This document shows, piece by piece, positions 23,076 to 27,543 of a DNA stretch of 27,543 nt. Source of the stretch: Clostridia bacterium. GTDB taxonomy: Bacteria; Bacillota; Clostridia; Christensenellales; Aristaeellaceae. Numbering within the stretch: the first letter of the stretch is position 1; every line of letters starts with the position of its first letter. A model generated the notes under the pieces. The model worked only from the letters and a program-made list of their open reading frames with translations. It ran no database searches and was not told the DNA's origin. A program made the translations under genes and the position numbers. Location: the NCBI GenBank assembly GCA_900769075.1, contig CAAGFE010000001.1, forward strand, positions 1-27,543, in the 5' to 3' direction.

Positions 23076-24113
23076 ATGAATGATTTCCTCAAATCCATTC
23101 TGGACGGCATCCACATGCTGATCCCCAGCTACGGCTGGGCGCTGGTGGCTTTCACGCTGCTGATCAAAGTGTGCCTGCTCCCGCTGGACTACAAGTCCCG
23201 CAAGGGCATGCGCAAGATGAGCGCCCTGGCCCCCAAGCAGGCTGAGCTCCAGAAGAAGTACGGCCATGACCAGGAGAAGCTCCAGCGCAAGCTGTCCGAG
23301 CTGTACAAGAAGGAAGGCGCCAGCCCCATGGCGGGCTGCTGGCCCATGCTGATCTCCATGCCCATCCTCTTTGCCATGTTCGCCGCGATGCGCTACATGG
23401 CCAACGAACAGCTGGTGAAGCAGACCTTCGACATCCTGCTCACCGGCGAACCGGTGCTGGAGCCCTTCCTGTGGGTGAAGAACCTGTGGATGGCTGACAG
23501 CCCCTTCGCCGCCGCCTGGCCCAACCTGCAGAGCCTGCAGATAGTTGATGAGAAGCAGTGGCTGGCCATCTTCAACACGCTGACCGCAGACCAGGTCAGT
23601 GCGCTGGCTGCCGCCATCAATGTGCCCGAGCTGACCGCCGCCTCCTTCGCCAAGGGCGACGCGCTGAAGGCCACCGTCCAGTCCATCGGCAGCGTGCTGA
23701 CCGCCCATCCCGGCTATGTGGAGCAGACCAGCATCATCCCCTACCTGCGCGTGAACCTGCTGATCACCGAGTTTGCGGTGGTGAAGGGCTACAACGGCTT
23801 CTTCATCTTGCCCGTGCTCTCCGCCGTCAGCCAGTTCTTCTTCTCCAAGCTGACCGAAGCCAACAATCCCCAGCCCACGCCGGCTGCCACCGCCGATGGT
23901 CAGAAGCAGCCCAACACCGGTGCCTTCATGAAGTGGTTCTTCCCGATCTTCTCTCTGTGGATCTGCGCAACCTCCAACGCGGCCTTCGCGGTGTACTGGG
24001 TGGTGAGCAACCTGTTCAGCCTCGTCACCACACAGCTCATCAACTGGAAGCTTGACCGCGATGAGAAGGCTGCCGCAGAAAAGGGTTCCGCCGAAAAGAC
24101 CAGTCTGAAATAA
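23076..24113 (+). CDS. yidC: Membrane protein insertase YidC/OxaA (SpoIIIJ type)
   Basis: YidC places membrane proteins into the bilayer, alone or with Sec. The 345-residue protein is longer than the usual Gram-positive form (about 260). Hydrophobic segments lie at about 20-38, 86-107, 235-260 and 285-320. The positively charged residue in the hydrophilic groove is Lys31 (LLIKVCLLPL), where SpoIIIJ and the Escherichia coli protein have Arg. The cytoplasmic coiled hairpin is about 45-80. The loop between the second and third segments (about 110-230) is greatly expanded. No lipoprotein Cys is seen at the N-terminus. The start at 23076 has AGGAGG before it. jag follows 32 bases later. Confidence 0.96.
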   Translation: MNDFLKSILDGIHMLIPSYGWALVAFTLLIKVCLLPLDYKSRKGMRKMSALAPKQAELQKKYGHDQEKLQRKLSELYKKEGASPMAGCWPMLISMPILFAMFAAMRYMANEQLVKQTFDILLTGEPVLEPFLWVKNLWMADSPFAAAWPNLQSLQIVDEKQWLAIFNTLTADQVSALAAAINVPELTAASFAKGDALKATVQSIGSVLTAHPGYVEQTSIIPYLRVNLLITEFAVVKGYNGFFILPVLSAVSQFFFSKLTEANNPQPTPAATADGQKQPNTGAFMKWFFPIFSLWICATSNAAFAVYWVVSNLFSLVTTQLINWKLDRDEKAAAEKGSAEKTSLK

Positions 24114-24145
24114 ACTTTCGTATGGAGATCAAGGGAGAGATCAAG

Positions 24146-25249
24146 ATGAAGAATTACGAAGCAACCGGCAAGACCTATGAGGAAGCGCTGGAGAACGGCC
24201 TGTCCGCGATGGGCGCGACCATTTCCGATGTTGATATCACCGTGCTGGAGGAGGGCAGCAAGGGCCTGTTCGGCCTGTTCGGCTCCCGCCCCTACAAGGT
24301 TCGTCTGACCATGAAGGCCGTTGAGGAAGACCCCCTGGCTGACCTGTTCAGGAAGGAAGAGCCCAAGCCGGCCCCCAAGCCCGAGAAGAAGCCCGAACCC
24401 AGGCCTGAAAAAAAGCCCGTCGAGAAGAAGCCCGAGGCCCCCAAGGCGGAGGAAAAGAAGGCTGAGAAGGCCGCTGAGCGCCCCGCGCCTGTGCAGCGCA
24501 AGGCCAAGCCCGTGAAGGAAGACAAGCCCGCCGAGGCCGATGAAGCGCCCCAGGCCGATGCGGCGGACAAATCCGCCGATAACGAATCCGCCGAGGGCGA
24601 GGTCACCGAGGTGAAGAAGAGCCGCAGCCGCAATCGCCGTCGCGGCGGCAAGAAGAGCCGCAGCGAGCATGCCGCGGAAAACGGTGAGGAACGCGAGGAC
24701 AAGCCCGCGCAGCCCGCCCGTCCCCTGCCCCCCAAGGAGATCAAGCCCATTGAGAAGCCCGTGGTCACCATGATCGACGCGGATCAGGTGGATCCTGAGT
24801 CCCCTGCCGGCGTGGCCAAGGCCTTCCTGGCGGAGCTGACCGGCCTGATGGGGGTGAACGTGGAGATCGCCGTGGGCAACGACGAAGAGGGCAACGTCTT
24901 TGTGCAGATGACCGGCGACACCCTGGGGGTGCTGATCGGCCGCCGCGGTGAAACCCTGGACGCGATCCAGTACCTGACCAGCCTGCGGGTCAACCGCGGC
25001 AAGGAAGGCTATACCCGCGTCACCATCGACACCGAGAACTACCGGGCCAAGCGTGAGGACACGCTGATCCGTCTGGCGAACCGCATGGCCAACCGCGCCG
25101 TCAAGACCGGCCGGAAGGTCAGCATGGAGCCCATGAACCCCTACGAGCGCCGCATCATCCACAGCGCGCTGCAGGCCAACGAGGCGGTGGACACCCACTC
25201 TGAGGGCGAGGAACCGAACCGCCATGTGGTCATCACCCTGCGTAAATAA
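24146..25249 (+). CDS. jag: RNA-binding protein Jag/KhpB (SpoIIIJ-associated)
   Basis: Jag (KhpB, EloR) is an RNA-binding protein encoded behind yidC in Bacillota and linked to cell elongation and division. The order is Jag-N (1-56, with KGLFGLFG at 39-46), a charged linker (57-205), a KH domain (about 206-295, IGRRGE at 265-270) and R3H (about 305-367, with RxxxH in YERRIIHSAL). It has 367 residues against about 210 in Bacillus; the extra length is the linker, rich in Lys, Pro, Glu and Ala, with a basic patch SRSRNRRRGGKKSRS at 159-173. The start at 24146 is preferred over 24122 because AGGGAGAG precedes it. A terminator follows. Confidence 0.95.
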   Translation: MKNYEATGKTYEEALENGLSAMGATISDVDITVLEEGSKGLFGLFGSRPYKVRLTMKAVEEDPLADLFRKEEPKPAPKPEKKPEPRPEKKPVEKKPEAPKAEEKKAEKAAERPAPVQRKAKPVKEDKPAEADEAPQADAADKSADNESAEGEVTEVKKSRSRNRRRGGKKSRSEHAAENGEEREDKPAQPARPLPPKEIKPIEKPVVTMIDADQVDPESPAGVAKAFLAELTGLMGVNVEIAVGNDEEGNVFVQMTGDTLGVLIGRRGETLDAIQYLTSLRVNRGKEGYTRVTIDTENYRAKREDTLIRLANRMANRAVKTGRKVSMEPMNPYERRIIHSALQANEAVDTHSEGEEPNRHVVITLRK

Positions 25250-25259
25250 GAAAGCCTTT

Positions 25260-25288
25260 GGGGCCTCCTTCGGGAGCGCCCCGTTTTT
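25260..25288 (+). terminator. Terminator of the rnpA-jag operon
   Basis: GGGG-C-CTCC, loop TTCG, GGAG-CG-CCCC, then GTTTTT. It starts 10 bases after the jag stop and has a classic UUCG tetraloop. Confidence 0.88.
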
Positions 25289-25364
25289 GTATGAATGTAA
25301 CATTTTCCTGCGGTGGAATGCGGCGTACATCCCTTTCGTTATTTGGATGAAAGGGGTTGATCGC

Positions 25365-26018
25365 ATGAAGAAATGCTGGTTGTGTGCCGCGCTTGTTTTT
25401 GGCCTGATGGTTGGGACAGCCTGGGCGGAATCCAGGCAGGAATTTCCCTTACCCGAGGACTATGTGCTGCTGGACAGGCTGTGGCTCGACGAGGGACAGG
25501 CGGCAGCACTGCTTCTGCTGGGCAGTGAGTCGGAGAATGCCATCCGGCTTGGCATCGCCCAGCGGACGAACACGGGAGAATACGCGCTTTCCGCGCTGAC
25601 TCAGCCCACCCTGTCCTACGACGTGCATGATCCCGAACTGAGCCTCCTTTATATCCCCTGTCAGACGGACCATCCGACCTTCTGGTGGGGTTTCAGGAAT
25701 GACATCGTATCGGACGAGCTCTGCCTGTCCATCCGCCAGGATGAGGAGCGCGGCTGGCTCGTGATCTATGGCTATGTGGTGCGGGCCAACACGCCGTTCA
25801 AGTACACCTTCCTCCAGGAAGCGCCGGGGGTGATCGCCATCAGCGGCGATATGCCCTATCCGCAGATCAGCTGGCAAACGGACTTCCCCATGGCGCTGGA
25901 CGGCTTCGACCTTGCCGCGCTTGAAAACGTTTGCCAGGAGGCACTTGCCTACCTGCACGCCTTCGGCCAGGCGCAGGGCTTCGGCGCGCAGGACGGCAGT
26001 CTCATTCGCTGTGAATGA
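25365..26018 (+). CDS. Secreted protein of unknown function
   Basis: I do not recognise this 217-residue protein. A signal peptide is clear at 1-21 (MKKCWLCAALVFGLMVGTAWA), cut before ESRQEF. The mature part has many aromatic residues and acidic stretches and reads like a single beta-rich domain: DYVLLDRLWLDEGQAAALLL, then LSLLYIPCQTD, WWGFRNDIVSDELCLSIRQD and GWLVIYGYVV. Two Cys in the middle and one or two near the end could pair. No lipobox, repeats or membrane helix are seen after the signal peptide. The start at 25365 has AAAGGGG about 8 bases before it. It is monocistronic, between two terminators. Confidence 0.8.
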   Translation: MKKCWLCAALVFGLMVGTAWAESRQEFPLPEDYVLLDRLWLDEGQAAALLLLGSESENAIRLGIAQRTNTGEYALSALTQPTLSYDVHDPELSLLYIPCQTDHPTFWWGFRNDIVSDELCLSIRQDEERGWLVIYGYVVRANTPFKYTFLQEAPGVIAISGDMPYPQISWQTDFPMALDGFDLAALENVCQEALAYLHAFGQAQGFGAQDGSLIRCE

Positions 26019-26022
26019 AAAA

Positions 26023-26060
26023 CCCGCCCGGGCAGAGGATGCTTTCCTCACCCGGACGGG
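26023..26060. terminator. Bidirectional terminator between the secreted-protein gene and the exchanger gene
   Basis: CCCGCCCGGG (26023-26032) pairs with CCCGGACGGG (26051-26060) with one mismatch, and GAGGA/TCCTC extends the stem inside. ATTGTTTT follows on the plus strand and TTTTT on the minus strand. Confidence 0.85.
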
Positions 26061-26077
26061 ATTGTTTTGCTCGCGGC

Positions 26078-27043
26078 TTAGCCGATAAACTGGAACACAC
26101 AGAACGCCGCGTACACGCACAGCAGGGTGATGCCCTGCCAGCGCTTGAGCTTGCCGCGGAAAATCGCAGGCAGCGTCAGGAACGCCATGACAAAAAACAT
26201 CAGCGGAATGTCCAGCACCAGGGAGGCATTCATGCCGGCGATGGTCTTGCTGGCTGGCACCGCGAAGGGCGACAGCACCACCGACAAGCCGGACACCAGC
26301 ACCAGGTTGAACAGGTTCGCGCCGATGACGTTGCCCAGGGACAGCGCACCGTGGCCCTTGACCAGCGAGGTGATCGCCGTCACCAGCTCCGGCAGCGAGG
26401 TTCCCAGCGCCACGAAGGTCAGCGCGATCACGGATTCCGGCACTCCCAGGGCCTGGGCGATCAGCGTGCCGTTGTCCACCAGCAGATCGGCGCCAAAGGC
26501 CACCGCCGCCGCGCCAATCACCAGCTGCACGATGTTACGGGTTAAGTTGGTTTCCCCCTGTGCCGGGGCGTCAGTCACTTCCTCCGCGGGCAGCTTCTTC
26601 GCCCGGAGCACGTTGTACACCATGTACGCCACGAAAATGACCAGCAGGAGAATGCCCACGGGGCGGGTGAATTCACCCATGAAGTAGGCCACGCCCGCAT
26701 ACAGCGCCGCCGCGCCGAAGAAGAACAGCACCGGCACCTTCAGCGAAGCGCCCGCAACCTTCGGCGGACGCACCGCCACGGTGATGGCGGCAACCAGCGC
26801 GGTATTGCAGATGATGGAGCCAATCGCATTGCCATAGGCGATTTCGCCGTGTCCGCTCAGCGCAGACGTGGCAGACACCATCACCTCCGGCAGCGTGGTC
26901 CCGATGGATACCACCGTCGCGCCGATGAGCAGCTCCGGGATGTGGAAGCGATGGGCAATGCCCGTTGCGCCGTCCACGAACCAGTCGCCGCCCTTAATCA
27001 GCAGCACCAAACCGACGGCAAACAGGAGAACAGGAAAGAGCAT
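26078..27043 (-). CDS. Calcium/sodium antiporter (YrbG/CaCA family)
   Basis: A 321-residue Na+/Ca2+ exchanger of the CaCA superfamily, ten predicted helices, probably exporting Ca2+ against Na+ or H+. The two inverted alpha repeats are clear: GATVVSIGTTLPEVMVSATS with GNAIGSIICNTAL in the first half, and VALGTSLPELVTAITS with GNVIGANLFNLVL in the second. The GTSLPE/GTTLPE Glu residues bind the cation. The hydrophilic loop between halves is short. I start at the ATG at 27043 because AAAGGA lies 9 bases before it; the ATG at 27052 is directly on that site. It has its own promoter and a hairpin in the leader. Confidence 0.93.
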   Translation of the reverse strand: MLFPVLLFAVGLVLLIKGGDWFVDGATGIAHRFHIPELLIGATVVSIGTTLPEVMVSATSALSGHGEIAYGNAIGSIICNTALVAAITVAVRPPKVAGASLKVPVLFFFGAAALYAGVAYFMGEFTRPVGILLLVIFVAYMVYNVLRAKKLPAEEVTDAPAQGETNLTRNIVQLVIGAAAVAFGADLLVDNGTLIAQALGVPESVIALTFVALGTSLPELVTAITSLVKGHGALSLGNVIGANLFNLVLVSGLSVVLSPFAVPASKTIAGMNASLVLDIPLMFFVMAFLTLPAIFRGKLKRWQGITLLCVYAAFCVFQFIG

Positions 27044-27067
27044 CGTTTTCATTCCTTTCGATTTGCT

Positions 27068-27087
27068 GCGGAAGCGCTCTCTTCCGC
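27068..27087 (-). other. Hairpin in the exchanger leader
   Basis: GCGGAAG and CTTCCGC form a 7-base stem around AGAGCG, between the promoter and the ribosome site. No known riboswitch matches; it may only stabilise the message. Confidence 0.4.
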
Positions 27088-27094
27088 GGTGAAT

Positions 27095-27123
27095 ACAATA
27101 CCACATTTTGCGGACACGCACAA
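27095..27123 (-). promoter_or_regulatory. Promoter of the exchanger gene
   Basis: On the minus strand TTGTGC (27118-27123) and TATTGT (27095-27100) are 17 bases apart. Each box deviates from consensus, so strength should be moderate. Confidence 0.6.
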
Positions 27124-27234
27124 GCACTTTTGACTGAGTTGTCGCATTTTGCGCTCATATTGTCAGCCACGTTCCCCGCCGCCATACAGGGGAGAAAAAA
27201 TTCCGGAAATTCAGGCGGAAGCCACCCTGTCCCC

Positions 27235-27263
27235 TTGCTTTCATCCGCCGGATGTGATATAAT
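27235..27263 (+). promoter_or_regulatory. Promoter of tRNA-Leu
   Basis: TTGCTT (27235-27240) and a perfect TATAAT (27258-27263) are 17 bases apart, 11 bases before the mature tRNA, giving a 5' leader of only a few bases. Confidence 0.82.
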
Positions 27264-27274
27264 AATCTTTGCCT

Positions 27275-27354
27275 GCTGGTGTGGCGGAACGGCATACGCA
27301 TCTGACTCAAAATCAGACGGGGAAACCCTGGGGGTTCAAATCCCTTCACCAGCA
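27275..27354 (+). tRNA. tRNA-Leu (CAA)
   Basis: A class II tRNA gene for the codon TTG. The acceptor stem pairs GCTGGTG with CACCAGC, and A is the discriminator. The anticodon loop is CTCAAAA between TCTGA and TCAGA, giving CAA. A variable arm (around CGGGGAAACCCTG) and the T loop TTCAAAT are present. CCA is not encoded, so it must be added afterwards. Confidence 0.96.
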
Positions 27355-27360
27355 CTCGAA

Positions 27361-27386
27361 GCTCCCTGATATCAGGGGGCTTTTTT
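27361..27386 (+). terminator. Terminator of tRNA-Leu
   Basis: GCTCCCTGA and TCAGGGGGC form a 9-base stem (one G-T pair) with a two-base core, followed by six T residues. It lies 6 bases after the tRNA. Confidence 0.88.
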
Positions 27387-27394
27387 ATTGGGCT

Positions 27395-27514
27395 GGGGGA
27401 GCTGCACGCAACATGCAGCTCCCCCTCAGAGCATCGACAAAGTGCCGAGGGCACTTTGTCGAGGTTTTGCACTCACTCACTGGTCGAACGGCAAGCCGTT
27501 CTCCCGGCCGTTCG
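27395..27514. repeat. Cluster of strong inverted repeats, function unknown
   Basis: Three hairpins follow the tRNA terminator. GGGGGAGCTGCA (27395-27406) pairs perfectly with 27414-27425. TCGACAAAGTGCC (27434-27446) pairs perfectly with 27450-27462 around GAG. GAACGGC (27486-27492) pairs with GCCGTTC (27495-27501), or in an alternative fold CGAACGGC (27485-27492) pairs with GCCGTTCG (27507-27514). No gene is seen in the rest of the window. This may be a REP-like or MITE-like intergenic element. Confidence 0.65.
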
Positions 27515-27543
27515 TTCGTGTAAGGAAACTTTTCCTGACGGAA

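Noticed and set aside
23900..25366. Long minus-strand open frame (488 codons) opposite yidC end and jag
   Set aside because: Gly/Leu-rich antisense of the jag linker, KH and R3H regions; no start signals.
27155..27472. Minus-strand open frame over tRNA-Leu and its terminator
   Set aside because: A translation of the tRNA antisense strand, a frequent false gene.
1..27543. CRISPR array, prophage, toxin-antitoxin or biosynthetic cluster
   Set aside because: No regularly spaced direct repeats, phage structural genes, paired small toxin-antitoxin genes or biosynthetic enzymes were seen.

Overview
The window looks like a chromosomal segment of a GC-rich, Gram-positive member of the Bacillota, most likely class Clostridia. 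The support is AGGAGG-type ribosome binding sites, sigma-A-like promoters with 16-18 bp spacers, the block rpmH-rnpA-yidD-yidC-jag, and Rex, RNase J, a YlbF/YheA-family protein, MltG and a FabT-type MarR regulator. I cannot place it to genus; a Christensenellales-like gut or rumen lineage is only a guess. Apart from one insertion sequence at the left edge, the content is mostly housekeeping.

Layout. (1) Positions 1-412 hold the 3' end of an IS3-family element. (2) Positions 434-9191 are all minus strand: rex-vanW with its own promoter; ylbF-like/mltG/U32 peptidase from a promoter that overlaps the RNase J stop codon; RNase J with a long leader; and glyA. (3) Upstream of glyA lies a small SRP RNA gene, also minus strand, with its own promoter and a T-run end. 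(4) Positions 9542-12605 are plus strand: a FabT-like repressor touching a DegV/FakB-type fatty-acid-binding protein, then an RlmA-like rRNA methyltransferase, a two-helix membrane protein and a 54-residue basic protein, closed by a bidirectional terminator. (5) Positions 12667-21914 are minus strand: an M42 aminopeptidase/secreted CE1-type esterase/GNAT cluster, and a longer cluster of HerA-like DUF853 ATPase, EamA transporter and a three-gene MacB/LolCDE-type ABC system. (6) Positions 22016-25288 are plus strand: rpmH, rnpA, yidD, yidC and jag, that is, ribosome and RNase P maturation plus membrane protein insertion. dnaA, often found beside rpmH, is absent. (7) The right end has an unrecognised secreted protein, a Na+/Ca2+ exchanger (minus strand), tRNA-Leu(CAA) and a run of strong inverted repeats.

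Themes: RNA processing and translation (RNase J, RNase P protein, L34, SRP RNA, RlmA, U32, tRNA-Leu), membrane and envelope (YidC/YidD/Jag, MltG, VanW, ABC exporter), and redox or lipid sensing (Rex, FabT with DegV).

I did not find a clear new defence or biosynthetic system. The most rewarding items are the paired palindromes around the fabT-degV promoter, the two-permease ABC system joined to an EamA/HerA-like cluster, the enlarged YidC loop next to a Jag with a very long charged linker, two possible small proteins missed by length cutoffs, and the tandem hairpins after tRNA-Leu.
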